Counted from the first letter of the stretch, positions 54,501-63,217 are shown. The stretch: DNA of 64,000 bases from Actinomyces sp. ph3 (GCF_000308055.1 NZ_CAGY01000008.1:121807-185806), one strand, 5' to 3'. Notes: generated by a model from the letters alone, not told the origin. Made by a program: numbers and translations.

Positions 54501-54650
54501 GATCGTCGTTGTCACGGTGACGAAGATGGCCACAACTCGGTGAGCACCAAAAATAGTGATCAGCGGATGGTGCATATGGAACAGGTGAGGGATATGCCCG
54601 AAGGCATGCCCCACCGCCCCAAACACTCGATGGAGAAATCCAAAGAACAT
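51531..54650 (-). CDS. GH49 dextranase, membrane-anchored, with glucodextranase C-terminal domain
   Basis: A protein of 1039 residues. Residues ~95-790 are a GH49 dextranase (EC 3.2.1.11, endo-hydrolysis of alpha-1,6-glucan): the N-terminal sandwich opens TWWHENGVKD and has SIPRNGNPMR; the beta-helix carries the three catalytic Asp in TDGMELYPG (Asp481) and HTNDDAMKLYH (Asp500, Asp501), spaced as in Penicillium Dex49A (376/395/396). Residues ~800-1039 resemble the glucodextranase C-terminal binding domain (IGTLSDPSGDDNGAGTVVYP). The N-terminus is odd: ~35 His/Phe-rich cytosolic residues, then one membrane helix (~38-62) with no cleavage site, so it is anchored facing out. GAGGAAGG precedes the ATG. 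Confidence 0.92.
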   Translation of the reverse strand: MFFGFLHRVFGAVGHAFGHIPHLFHMHHPLITIFGAHRVVAIFVTVTTTIVIGVGGVTIIIGPTNGDTTPQIPGQEQTTPAPKPDKSPAREDKIRTWWHENGVKDAEKPLANNEVRQSPFYSVSVSAVDGTDSDNSSFTYMSIPRNGNPMRSDLNDDGAKFQADNHVTMSWSSFEYDTDVYVDVTLQTGAKLSDVNQVTVRPAKANIEKKLLDDKTVRLYIPQSNDGYRLSVEFAPELMDVYRYQGGLTLEGGEGHEYVGTEPKNSMLLFAQPWASRVDPTTIPTEADGTITYVTPGEVTNLDTVDTDIVYFKAGTYWMTNKYSANLPDRVKWVYFEPGAFVKGAFQFGVNENITNYKVTGYGVLSSEQYLYETDMSNGYKTLEHKDGANCHATCVKALKFTSTTPHQVLDLQGVTIKEPSYHSFVEYGFRPADPEKGSMSDAEFAEAVARNSAIEGANEQSFSQRVRNYQQVGSWYWQTDGMELYPGSTMKSSFFHTNDDAMKLYHSNVDVSNVVVWKNDNGPVFQWGWNYRNTENVKVDGTSVVHSLMNNSGATNTCVFNSSPHWNGGAFDYSDPSTTLKNWTISNTVVEGSVNCGFRIYALSNMENFKIINFHVDSWNGQPEANVVSRLTRPANKAGKKVTIGNETVDHNGIEIRNFSVGDTFVTKAGGNWASNELGRLDFDADCWDNWNATADGKPENMPTLSVEGLKDQESLDSRHLSFKGTTDGNRVVVTVNGTNMELPVIDGAFSADLTLDRAINSVRVSAYSPENTVSRASYTIYSFGDKIGTLSDPSGDDNGAGTVVYPKSENFNPGSFDLLETSVYRDNDHYQFVTRMGAPVNNPWGMNQMSTQRLNIYIRSEANTSTDVTPLLAGTNTFAHGGWDYVLIADGRSESLPYNMGVYDNAGKLKGEVTLKVAGDRIMMSVDRSALDGVDLAKASYQVSIYSSSEDGEGVGNVRPIYSAECYAGGKGCPDFVKNFRFGGGKGIFTNESPYDSDTTDSNAIDIISGAIEQSKALSVNEDGKVVVPFVGFDARH

Positions 54651-54797
54651 CAGTAACCTTCCTCATTCAGGAACTCAATGTGGGTGAAATGCACTGCGGC
54701 AGCGCTGCAGCAATGCAGGAGAGAAATGTGGAGGGAGGAAAGTTGATGGGAGGGTTTTACACGTTCAAAACGCTGATCGAAAACCCAGGTGTAGAAA

Positions 54798-54835
54798 GCT
54801 GGCGTGCCCTATGAATTCTCACAGGGCACGCCAGC
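54798..54835 (-). terminator. hairpin after the binding-protein gene
   Basis: A 13-bp perfect stem (GCTGGCGTGCCCT / AGGGCACGCCAGC) with a 12-base loop starts 6 bp after the lipoprotein stop codon. The following minus-strand TTTC is a short U-tract, so partial readthrough into the dextranase gene is likely; this would make more binding protein than dextranase mRNA. Confidence 0.7.
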
Positions 54836-54841
54836 CGTGAA

Positions 54842-56521
54842 CTACTTGGTGAACTTCGCCGACTTGTCGTCGGACTGAGTCTTGAACATGGAGTTCAGAT
54901 CAACGCCCTGCTGCTTCATCTGAGCCTTGTAGGCATCGTAGATGTCCTGCTTGACCTTGACGCTCTCTGCAAGGTGGTTTGCCTCGAGGTCAGCAACGTA
55001 CTGATCCCATTCGTTATCGACACCACCCTTGGTGACCCACTGTGCGAACTTCGCCATCGCGTTCTGGTTGATACCGGTCGCATTACGAGAGAGGATATCT
55101 GCCTGCTCATCAGTGGTCGGCATGTTTCCATACAGCACATCAGAGTTCAGGTCGATATTGGACCAATCTTTGTTGTAGACAGCGTCCACGGGGAAGACCT
55201 CGGTGTGCTCTGCAGGCAGCTTCAGCTTCCATTCGCTGTTGATCCACACGGGAGCGCGGTCAGCAAGCGAGTTGGTGAACTGCCAGTCACCGGCATTCTT
55301 ACTCTTATCAGCCGGCTCGAGAACCGTGTAGGTACCATCAGCTCCCTTTTCGACACACTCGCCGAATGAACCGTAGGTTGCCTGAATACCAATCTCAGGT
55401 GTGTAGAAGGAATCCAGCAGCTTAAGTGTTGCTTCCTTATTTGCAGGCTCAGCCTTTGCAACGATCTGGTTTGCACCATAGGCCATTGAGTCGCCGCCCC
55501 ATGCCCACACAACCGGAGTCGTCTGCCCATCCTTCGCCTTCAGGGACGGAATGGTGATGTACTGCTTGCCCAGCTCAGAACCGAAGAGATCTGAGGGGGT
55601 CCACATCCAGGACATACCAACCGTTGCGGTCTTTCCATCACCCTTTGCATGACCGGTGTAGGTGGACCAGTCGTGGGTGAATGCGTCCTGAGCAATCAGG
55701 CCTTCTGACCACAGCTCGTTCATGAACTTCACGAAGTCCTTGTAGCGCTCATCGGTCAGGTAGTTCTTCACGGTGCCCTTATCGGCGTACATTCCCAAGC
55801 TGGAGTCAGAGCTCAGGGTAATGCCTACGGAGCTCAAGAAGAGGTTGGGGTTGAAGCCTTCGAATCCATTGGTTCCGGGCTTGTTGAAGTCCAGGGGAAT
55901 CTCATCAGCAACACCGTTGCCATTGGGGTCTTGGGTCTTGAATGCCTTGAGCACGGTCTTGAGTTCATCCCACGTGGTGGGAACTGCCAGGCCCAGCTTG
56001 TCCAGCCATGCCTTGTTAATGAACATGTGGCTACCGGTATTGGCCGAGAGAGGAACGGTGGAACGACCCACGCCGAGGATCTGGTTCTTGGTGTTGGTAG
56101 AAACGATCCGCGAGTAGGGTTCTGCATCGAACATCTTCTTCACGTTCGGCAGGTTGCCCAGTTCAGGAGTGAGGTCCATGAACAGCGAGCCAAATTCTGC
56201 CATATCGCTTGAATCAAAGCCCGCAATGGTCAGGTCGGCAACATCGCCGGCTGCCAGAGCGGCACTCTTTTGCTGATCCCACGAGGATGCCGCGGTCTCC
56301 AGCCACTTGATGCTGCATCCACATGCAGTTTCAAGGTCCTTCGTCCACTTCAGGTCACTCATGGGTTTGGTGCGCGCGTCCTTAACGATCTGGACGGTCA
56401 CGACGGGGCGGCCATCCGATGCGGTGTTGTCGGATGATGAGCCTTTGGAGCATGCGCTCAACGCCAATGCGGCAACCAGTGCGCTTGCCAGTACGGGCGC
56501 CACATGTGAATGTTTCATCAT
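54842..56521 (-). CDS. sugar ABC transporter binding lipoprotein (LplA-like)
   Basis: A protein of 559 residues. The signal peptide ends in a lipobox ALSAC with the lipidated Cys at ~24, followed by a Ser-rich linker. The mature part is a large type 1 sugar-binding protein (PF01547/LplA group): LKWTKDLETACGCSIKWLE, PTTWDELKTVLKAFKTQDPNGNGVADEIPLDF with a calcium-like loop, and PEIGIQATYGSFGE. It would capture isomalto-oligosaccharides at the membrane for the LplBC permeases. It is first in the minus-strand unit, divergent from lacI. Confidence 0.92.
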   Translation of the reverse strand: MMKHSHVAPVLASALVAALALSACSKGSSSDNTASDGRPVVTVQIVKDARTKPMSDLKWTKDLETACGCSIKWLETAASSWDQQKSAALAAGDVADLTIAGFDSSDMAEFGSLFMDLTPELGNLPNVKKMFDAEPYSRIVSTNTKNQILGVGRSTVPLSANTGSHMFINKAWLDKLGLAVPTTWDELKTVLKAFKTQDPNGNGVADEIPLDFNKPGTNGFEGFNPNLFLSSVGITLSSDSSLGMYADKGTVKNYLTDERYKDFVKFMNELWSEGLIAQDAFTHDWSTYTGHAKGDGKTATVGMSWMWTPSDLFGSELGKQYITIPSLKAKDGQTTPVVWAWGGDSMAYGANQIVAKAEPANKEATLKLLDSFYTPEIGIQATYGSFGECVEKGADGTYTVLEPADKSKNAGDWQFTNSLADRAPVWINSEWKLKLPAEHTEVFPVDAVYNKDWSNIDLNSDVLYGNMPTTDEQADILSRNATGINQNAMAKFAQWVTKGGVDNEWDQYVADLEANHLAESVKVKQDIYDAYKAQMKQQGVDLNSMFKTQSDDKSAKFTK

Positions 56522-56626
56522 TGGAGATAATCCTTCCTTAGATTATCGTTCGCTTGCTGTGAAGCTATGCAGCTATGCACTCTCAGAGAGCCGATCCACA
56601 ATGACCAGTTCCTTCTGACAGATATG

Positions 56627-56697
56627 ACTGTAACAATGAAAGCAAGTCTTGCGCAAGCCTTTCATGCCTTTACGTAAATAACGATTTCATATACACT
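56627..56697. promoter_or_regulatory. divergent promoters and LacI operator between binding protein and lacI
   Basis: Minus strand: TTGCGC (56656-56651) and TACAGT (56632-56627), 18 bp apart, drive the binding-protein gene. The -35 lies in CTTGCGCAAG (56648-56657), identical to that before the GH13 operon. Plus strand: TTTACG (56669-56674) and TACACT (56692-56697), 17 bp apart, drive lacI. The operator is placed to repress the binding-protein unit and probably also lacI itself. Confidence 0.65.
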
Positions 56698-56750
56698 TAG
56701 GGCATTCAGGTAACTCCCATCCAATTTAACGGTGGAATACGGAGACAATA

Positions 56751-57773
56751 GTGAAAACACTTGCAGACGTTGCCGCTGAAGTCGGCGTCAGTCAAGCCAC
56801 AGTTTCAAGAGTCCTCAACGGAAAACCAGGCGTTTCCGATGACACTCGCCAGGCCGTGCTCAATACTGCGAAAAGTATGGGGATTACGAACACCGTTGGT
56901 CGTAATCAACCCCGGCACGTAGCTGTCATTACCCCAAACCTGGTCAATCCCGTTTTCGCATCTTTACTCACGGCAATAAGTACTCAACTGACGGCACGCA
57001 ATATTTTGCCTTTCTTGTGCACCTACACATCTGGCGGCACCAGCGAGGAAACCTTGCTGTCAATGGTGCTTTCGGAACAGATTGATGGTGCGATTTTCCT
57101 TTCCGGTCAGTACGACTCCAAGGGCAACGACTATTCGATCTATCAGCGCCTTGCTGAACATCGAATTCCAATGGTTTTCATCAATGCGGGCGATCCCGAC
57201 TTACCGGGTTACTTCATTCGCACCGACGATCGCCTAGCAACGGAAATGGCTCTTCAACACCTGGTCAATCAGGGGCATACGCGCATCGGTTTGCTTCTGG
57301 GCAATCCAAACCACTACCCCAGTATCACGAAGTACAACTCTGCCCTTGATTTTGCGAACCGTACGGGGCTCGACCTCAAGCCGGAGTACGTGGAATGGGC
57401 TCCTTACGGCTTGGGCACCGCACAGGCCGCAACAGCGCGCCTGATTGATGCGGGAGTGAGCGCAATCGTGTGCGCCAGCGATGAACTGGCCTTGAGCGCT
57501 TTCAAGTCACTGACACTCCAGGGCCTACAGGTTCCCGATGACATTTCCATCGTCGGCTACGACGACTCCAGCTACCTCGGCTACATTTCTCCGGGCCTGA
57601 CAACCATTCGTCAGCCGGTCGACACCCTGAGTAGCGGTGCCGTCTCCGCGCTGGCAAGCCTGATTGAGAGCCCACAAAACGCCAAGGAGCACGTTGAGCT
57701 TCTCTTCGATCCCGAGTTAGTTGTTCGCGGCACCACGGCGATCTGCAAGGATCTTCTTCCCAGCGCCCTCTAG
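56751..57773 (+). CDS. LacI-family transcriptional regulator of the dextran locus
   Basis: A protein of 340 residues from GTG 56751. The N-terminal helix-turn-helix and hinge are typical: TLADVAAEVGVSQATVSRVLNGKPGVSDDTRQAVL. The rest is a periplasmic-binding-protein fold for an effector, with GYDDSSYLGYISPGLTTIRQP near the C-terminus. It is divergent from the transport gene over ~230 bp that carry the CTTGCGCAAG palindrome (LacI operators are usually such even palindromes with a central CG). The effector is likely a product of dextran breakdown such as isomaltose. Confidence 0.93.
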   Translation: MKTLADVAAEVGVSQATVSRVLNGKPGVSDDTRQAVLNTAKSMGITNTVGRNQPRHVAVITPNLVNPVFASLLTAISTQLTARNILPFLCTYTSGGTSEETLLSMVLSEQIDGAIFLSGQYDSKGNDYSIYQRLAEHRIPMVFINAGDPDLPGYFIRTDDRLATEMALQHLVNQGHTRIGLLLGNPNHYPSITKYNSALDFANRTGLDLKPEYVEWAPYGLGTAQAATARLIDAGVSAIVCASDELALSAFKSLTLQGLQVPDDISIVGYDDSSYLGYISPGLTTIRQPVDTLSSGAVSALASLIESPQNAKEHVELLFDPELVVRGTTAICKDLLPSAL

Positions 57774-57841
57774 TCCCTTCCCGAGGCCGCGCGCCCAGCA
57801 AGCGGACACGATCCTCTTCCGTTTTCCTTACCCCAGAAAAG

Positions 57842-57877
57842 GTGTGTGGCCCAAGCCAAAAGGCTTGGGCCACACAC
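57842..57877. terminator. convergent terminator between lacI and metG
   Basis: A 16-bp perfect stem, GTGTGTGGCCCAAGCC / GGCTTGGGCCACACAC, with loop AAAA. The minus strand continues with CCTTTTC, so it ends metG well, and it also blocks lacI readthrough. Confidence 0.88.
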
Positions 57878-57892
57878 TCGACAGCTAAAAGC

Positions 57893-59734
57893 TCAGGCTC
57901 CCGTCACATCGTCAGGGCGAGACTCCGCGTAGCGCGCAAGTTCCTCCTCAACAATGGCCTCGTCAAGCTTTTGGAAGACCGGGGTCGGCTTCTCAATCGG
58001 AGTGCCAACGACGATATCGTGACGCTCCCAAGTGGGAACATTCGTGTAGTCACCGGTAATGACCGGGTATCCTGTACGGCCTTCGAAGTCTGCGGGAAGA
58101 ACCTCGGGGTCCAGCTCCTCAACTTCCTTGATGTAGGGCATGGGAGCGATCTCGCCACTGCCACCCATCACGCGGTCCACATCATTTGCGGCATGAGGCA
58201 AGAAGGGTGAAAGCATGAGGTTCAAATCGGCCACGGCCTGCGCCAGCGTCCAGAGCACGGTCGCCAAGCGCTCGCGTTCTTCGGGGGCCTTGAGCTTGAA
58301 GGGCTCGGTATCCGCGACGTACTTGTTGGCCTCGCCAACCAAACGCATTGCAGCGGCAAGAGCGGCCTTCTGGCGGTGGTGACGGATCAGGTCTCCGACC
58401 TCGTCAAAGCCCGCAGCGATGGCATCCAGCAAGGCGCGATCGATTTCTTGGAGCTCTCCCGGCGCGGGGATTTCGCCGAACTTCTTGTGGATCATCGAGG
58501 CGGTGCGATTGACCAGGTTGCCCCAGCCTGCCACCAGCTCGCCGTTCGTACGACGCACGAATTCTGCCCAGGTGAAGTCCGCATCGGAGGACTCGGGGCC
58601 AGCCGCAGAAATGAAGTAGCGCAGTGCATCAGCCTGGTAGCGGCTGAGCATGTCACGCACATAGATCACAATGCCGTGCGAAGACGAGAACTTCTTGCCC
58701 TCCATGGTGAGGAACTCTGAAGAGACAACCTCGGTGGGCAGGTTGAGCACGCCAAGATCACCGGGCTGACCGCCCTTAGATCCCTGACCGTTGTAACCCA
58801 GCAGTTCGGCGGGCCAGATCTGCGAGTGAAAGACGATGTTGTCCTTACCCATGAAGTAGTAGGTCAGGGCTTCGGGATCATTCCACCACTGGCGCCACGC
58901 TTCGGGATCCCCCGTGCGGCGCGCCCATTCAATGGAAGCGCTCAGGTAACCAATAACCGCGTCAAACCACACGTACAGGCGCTTACCGGGTTGGTCTTCC
59001 CAACCGGGAACCGGGATACCCCAGTCGATATCGCGTGTCATTGCACGCGGGCGGATGTCCTCAAGGAAGTTCTTCGAGAACTTGATGACGTTGGGGCGCC
59101 ATGTGCCCGAGCGATCGCGGTCATCCAGCCACGCGGAAAGCGCGTCAGCAAGTGCGGGAAGATCCAGGAAGTAATGCGTGGACTCCACGAATTCGGGGGT
59201 TTCACCGTTGATTCGGGAATGAGGATTGATCAGATCTGTGGGATCAAGCTGGTTACCACAGTTATCGCACTGGTCACCGCGAGCGCCTTCGGCACCACAA
59301 ATCGGACAGGTGCCTTCGATGTAGCGGTCGGGAAGAGTACGTCCGGTCGAAGGCGAGATTGCCGCGCGGGTGACCTGTTCGATCATGTAACCGTTATCGC
59401 GGACGGTTCGGAACATGTCTTGGACGACGCGATAGTGATTTCCAGCGGTCGTACGTGTGAAAAGATCGTAGGACAGTCCCAGTTGAACCAGGTCTTCGAC
59501 GATGAGCCGGTTGTTCTGGTCGGCCAGCTCTCGCGCGCTCATTCCGGCGCCATCGGCGGCAACCAGAATGGGGGTTCCGTGTTCATCGGTTCCGGAGACC
59601 ATCAGCACGTCGTGCCCGGCCATTCGCATGTAGCGAGAGAAAACATCGGAGGGAACTCCGAAACCGGCAACGTGACCAATGTGGCGAGGGCCGTTGGCAT
59701 AGGGCCATGCAACGGCAGACAAAATACGACTCAT
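57893..59734 (-). CDS. metG: methionyl-tRNA synthetase
   Basis: A protein of 613 residues that charges tRNA-Met. HIGH motif [14 protein letters not shown] at the N-terminus, zinc knuckle [18 protein letters not shown] with four Cys, and a KMSKS-type loop [11 protein letters not shown]. The anticodon-binding domain follows; the C-terminal EMAP-like dimer domain is absent, as in many actinobacteria. The -10-like TAGACT lies eight bases before the ATG, so the leader, if any, is very short; AGGGGA in between can act as a ribosome site. Confidence 0.98.
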   Translation of the reverse strand: MSRILSAVAWPYANGPRHIGHVAGFGVPSDVFSRYMRMAGHDVLMVSGTDEHGTPILVAADGAGMSARELADQNNRLIVEDLVQLGLSYDLFTRTTAGNHYRVVQDMFRTVRDNGYMIEQVTRAAISPSTGRTLPDRYIEGTCPICGAEGARGDQCDNCGNQLDPTDLINPHSRINGETPEFVESTHYFLDLPALADALSAWLDDRDRSGTWRPNVIKFSKNFLEDIRPRAMTRDIDWGIPVPGWEDQPGKRLYVWFDAVIGYLSASIEWARRTGDPEAWRQWWNDPEALTYYFMGKDNIVFHSQIWPAELLGYNGQGSKGGQPGDLGVLNLPTEVVSSEFLTMEGKKFSSSHGIVIYVRDMLSRYQADALRYFISAAGPESSDADFTWAEFVRRTNGELVAGWGNLVNRTASMIHKKFGEIPAPGELQEIDRALLDAIAAGFDEVGDLIRHHRQKAALAAAMRLVGEANKYVADTEPFKLKAPEERERLATVLWTLAQAVADLNLMLSPFLPHAANDVDRVMGGSGEIAPMPYIKEVEELDPEVLPADFEGRTGYPVITGDYTNVPTWERHDIVVGTPIEKPTPVFQKLDEAIVEEELARYAESRPDDVTGA

Positions 59735-59820
59735 GGTCCCCTAGTCTAGTGCCTATTGGCGTTCCAGTCGTCCCTGCCCTATTCTCGAAGCAGACACTGC
59801 TCATACTTTGGGAGGATCTA

Positions 59821-60393
59821 ATGCCCCGCGCGCTCATCATTGTTGATGTTCAACCCACTTTTTGCGAGGGTGGTGCCCTTCCTGTTGAAGGTGGGAATGC
59901 CTGCGCTCAGCGCGTCGCTGATTTCGTTGCCGCTCACGCAGCGGATTACGACTGCATCGTAACCTCGCAGGATTGGCATATTGATCCGGGGACGCATTTC
60001 TCTGATCACCCCGACTTCGTCGACACCTGGCCTCCTCATGGCGTTGCAGGTACTGCCGAGGCCGAGCTGCACCCAGCCCTTGCTGACCTCCATGCGGATG
60101 TCACCATTCACAAGGGCATGTACGAGGCCGCGTATTCTGCCTTCGATGGTGAGGATGTAGCAACGAAACGCCCCTTGCTTGAGCTCCTTCGCGACAAAGG
60201 CATTGATTCGCTGGATGTCGTTGGCCTTGCTCAGTCCCACTGTGTATGCGAAACGGCGCTGGACGGCATGAAGGACGGTTTTAAAGTGCGAGTCTTCACC
60301 GACCTCACTGAGCCCGTCAGCCCCGAGTTGGGTGAGCTCGCGGCCCATCGCATGGCCGAGGCCGGAGTTGAGTTGGTCCCCTCTCAGGACTGA
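59821..60393 (+). CDS. pncA: nicotinamidase/isochorismatase family amidase
   Basis: A protein of 190 residues from ATG 59821 (GGAGG seven bases upstream). The catalytic triad of nicotinamidases is visible: Asp in LIIVDVQPTF, Lys in TIHKGM and Cys in GLAQSHCVCETA; the metal site is in SQDWHIDPGTHF. It would convert nicotinamide to nicotinate in NAD recycling. The family also includes other amidases, so the substrate is probable, not proven. It stands alone, divergent from metG. Confidence 0.88.
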   Translation: MPRALIIVDVQPTFCEGGALPVEGGNACAQRVADFVAAHAADYDCIVTSQDWHIDPGTHFSDHPDFVDTWPPHGVAGTAEAELHPALADLHADVTIHKGMYEAAYSAFDGEDVATKRPLLELLRDKGIDSLDVVGLAQSHCVCETALDGMKDGFKVRVFTDLTEPVSPELGELAAHRMAEAGVELVPSQD

Positions 60394-60497
60394 TTCGCGT
60401 CTACTCCCCTACATCGCGCCCGCTACCCTGATTAGCGCCGTTCGCTTATTCGCACTGCTCGCTTATACGCACTTCTCCCCTAGTTCGTGCGCATTTC

Positions 60498-61352
60498 TCA
60501 GTTCGCGCGTGCGAGTGCTGCCCGGTATAGCTCGTTCTTGCGTAGCCCTGTGGCCTCGGCAACCTCGGCAGCGGCATCCTTTAAACGCATGCCTTCTGCT
60601 GCCAAGACGAGCACGGCCTCGACATGGTCATCAGCATTGCCCTGCGCATGTCCGGGCGCAATCACCAGGGTGATCTCACCAAGAACTTCACCTTCTGTAG
60701 CCTCAACCAGCTCTGCAAGGCTCCCACGAATCACCTCTTCGTAGGTTTTCGTCAGCTCCCGGCACAGCGCGGCTTGGCGATCGGCGCCAAAGACCTCAGC
60801 CATGAGAATCAGGGTCTCATGGACGCGTTTGGGCGATTCAAAAAAGATCAGGGTGTGAGGATCTTGCGCAAGAGCCTTCAAATAGCGCGTTGCCTCGCCT
60901 GTTTTACGCGGAAGGAAGCCCTCGAAAGCAAAACGATCGGAAGGAAGCCCAGACAGTGCCAGCGCGGTTACGGGAGCCGAGGGGCCCGGCAGGACACTGA
61001 CGTGAACGCCGGCTGCCGTGGCCTCGTGAACTAGGCGGAAGCCGGGGTCGGAAACGGTGGGCATTCCCGCATCGGAGACCATGACGACGCGCGCACCCGC
61101 CCGCGCCTGCTCGACGACTGCCGAGGCCTTGGCGGACTCATTGTGGTCGTGGAGGCTGATGAGCTTGGCGCTCAGTCGGATTCCCATTCTCGAGGCCAAG
61201 GCAAGGAGGCGACGCGTATCTTCTGCGGCAATAATGTCCGCCTGCTCGAGTGCGGGTGCTAGGCGCGCGGAAACATCGCGCACATCGCCAATTGGGGTGG
61301 CCGCAAGAAGGATCGACGCGGGGGCCTGAATGTAATCCTGGTCTTCACTCAC
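60498..61352 (-). CDS. rsmI: 16S rRNA 2'-O-ribose (C1402) methyltransferase
   Basis: A protein of 284 residues of the SpoU-unrelated, tetrapyrrole-methylase fold. Family motifs LLAATPIGDVRDVSARL, IIAAEDTRRLL, VVMVSDAGMPTVSDPG and FFESPKRVHETL are all present, as is the C-terminal helical domain (EGMRLKDAAAEVAEATGLRKNELY). The GTG start 61352 is divergent from the PMT gene, the usual actinobacterial order. A CTTGCGCAAG inside it (60863-60872) is coding sequence. Confidence 0.96.
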   Translation of the reverse strand: MSEDQDYIQAPASILLAATPIGDVRDVSARLAPALEQADIIAAEDTRRLLALASRMGIRLSAKLISLHDHNESAKASAVVEQARAGARVVMVSDAGMPTVSDPGFRLVHEATAAGVHVSVLPGPSAPVTALALSGLPSDRFAFEGFLPRKTGEATRYLKALAQDPHTLIFFESPKRVHETLILMAEVFGADRQAALCRELTKTYEEVIRGSLAELVEATEGEVLGEITLVIAPGHAQGNADDHVEAVLVLAAEGMRLKDAAAEVAEATGLRKNELYRAALARAN

Positions 61353-61417
61353 GCGTCAATCGTCGCACCTTTGGGTGTGCTACTCCAGTTGAGCAGGGGC
61401 CTCGGTAAACTGATCGG

Positions 61418-63217
61418 GTGGACGACAAGACTCTTTCCGATTCAGATATTCCCGAAGACCCCACCTTGGGTCCAAACCAGGCTTCCCCGGCTGCTTGCTC
61501 CGAGCCTCTTCCCGAGGCCGAAGAAGGCGAAGCTAGCCCTTCAGCAGAGGTGGACAAGACCTCGGCAGAGGGCGAAGAGCTCGACCTGACCCCAGAGGGC
61601 GAAGATGCGGATGCCACTTCTGAAGGAACGGGGCGTGAATGGAAGCCCGTCCCCATTCCCAAGTGGGCACGTTTCCCAATGTCTGCGCAAGCAGGGTGGA
61701 TCGCAACTCTTGTCACCACGCTTTTGGCAGCGCTCATTAGGCTTCCTGGTCTTGGAACAATTAAGACTCTGGTCTTTGATGAGACCTACTACGTTAAAGA
61801 CGCTTACTCTCTAATGACTCTGGGCTATGAGGGAAGCTGGGCGAAGGATAACGACCCGATGTTCATCTCGGGTGATTACTCAGGGCTTTCGACCAATGGT
61901 GGTTACGTCGTTCACCCATCGGTTGGAAAGTGGCTGATCAGCCTGGGAATGCGCGTCTTCGGAGCAACCAATCCGGTCGGCTGGCGCATCAGCGCAGCCA
62001 TCGCAGGAATTATTCTTGTCTTCCTCACCGCACGAATCGCACAGCATTTGTTCCGTTCCCCCGCTATCACAGCACTTGCAGGATTCTTTATGGCAACAGA
62101 TGGCATCGCGATCGTTCTCTCGCGAACCGGCCTCTTGGATATATTCCTGGCGATGTTTGCCGCTGCCGCTTTCCTTGCCGTCCTGAAAGATCAGGAGATT
62201 TCGCACCCACGTTTGATCGAAAAACTTTCCCAATGGAAGCCGGACCCCGATAACCCCTCTCGAATCGGCCCCCATGCGGGTGCACGTTGGTGGCTATTGG
62301 TCGCGGGTATCTTGTGTGGCCTTGCGATGTCGGTCAAATGGTCGGGTCTCTACGCGCTGGCTGTCTTAGGGCTATTTGTCGCTTTCCGCGACTGGATGAC
62401 ACGCCGTCGTTTTGGGCACCCACGCGCGTTCTACGCAACCCTGATCAACGACACCTCCGTTGCATTCTTGGCCATGGTTCCGCCCGCAGTCATCACCTAT
62501 GTCGCCTCATGGTTCGGCTGGTTTAGGCACTGGAACGCGTACGGTCACAAAACCCATGGCTTTATTGGGGCATTCCACGACCTGTGGGACTACCACGTAG
62601 GAATGCTGAAGTTCCACACGGGTCTAACCACTCCGCACACCTATCAGGCTCATCCCGCGCAGTGGTTTGTTCAGGCTCGCCCGACGTCCTTCGCATGGAA
62701 CAAAATCGCGGATGCAAGCTGCGATAAGTCGGATTGCGTCAACGCTGTTGTCGCACTAGGGAATCCGCTTCTGTGGTGGTTTGCAGCCATCGCATTCTTC
62801 ATCGTCTTGTTCGTGACGCTGCGGGACCGCAACTGGAGGACTGGTTTTGTTGTCTGCGGATACTTAGCGATGTACTTCCCTTGGTATCTGAACGCAAACC
62901 GAACGATCTTTAATTTCTACACGATTGCTTTCGTACCATTTGTCTGCCTGAGTGCGGCATGGGTGATTGGACTGATGCTGGATCAAACTCGCTGCGAAGT
63001 AAATCCCGACCGCATGTATGACTCTCAACCCCTTGAAGAGGGTGACTACAGGTGGATGGGCGCTAATGTCGTGACACGTCAAAGGTTTGCCATTGGCGCT
63101 GTGATCATTGTTCTGCTCATTACAGCTGTCTCGATCTTCTTCATGCCCCTGTGGCGAGGAGATCTCATCTCGTACAACTTCTGGCACATTCACATGTGGC
63201 TCCCGACTTGGATCTAA
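61418..63217 (+). CDS. pmt: PMT-type dolichyl/polyprenyl-phosphate-mannose--protein mannosyltransferase
   Basis: A protein of 599 residues from GTG 61418, with TAAACT at -12 to -7 and no Shine-Dalgarno (leaderless candidate). After an acidic ~85-residue N-terminus come about ten membrane helices of a GT39/GT-C enzyme: the catalytic Asp-Glu in LVFDETYYVKDAYS and the outside PSVGKWLISLGMRVFG. It transfers mannose from a polyprenyl carrier to Ser/Thr of exported proteins. The rsmI-pmt divergence is common in actinobacteria. Confidence 0.94.
   Translation: MDDKTLSDSDIPEDPTLGPNQASPAACSEPLPEAEEGEASPSAEVDKTSAEGEELDLTPEGEDADATSEGTGREWKPVPIPKWARFPMSAQAGWIATLVTTLLAALIRLPGLGTIKTLVFDETYYVKDAYSLMTLGYEGSWAKDNDPMFISGDYSGLSTNGGYVVHPSVGKWLISLGMRVFGATNPVGWRISAAIAGIILVFLTARIAQHLFRSPAITALAGFFMATDGIAIVLSRTGLLDIFLAMFAAAAFLAVLKDQEISHPRLIEKLSQWKPDPDNPSRIGPHAGARWWLLVAGILCGLAMSVKWSGLYALAVLGLFVAFRDWMTRRRFGHPRAFYATLINDTSVAFLAMVPPAVITYVASWFGWFRHWNAYGHKTHGFIGAFHDLWDYHVGMLKFHTGLTTPHTYQAHPAQWFVQARPTSFAWNKIADASCDKSDCVNAVVALGNPLLWWFAAIAFFIVLFVTLRDRNWRTGFVVCGYLAMYFPWYLNANRTIFNFYTIAFVPFVCLSAAWVIGLMLDQTRCEVNPDRMYDSQPLEEGDYRWMGANVVTRQRFAIGAVIIVLLITAVSIFFMPLWRGDLISYNFWHIHMWLPTWI

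Noticed and set aside
60863..60872. Third CTTGCGCAAG copy
   Set aside because: It lies inside the rsmI coding region, far from a promoter; treated as a chance match.
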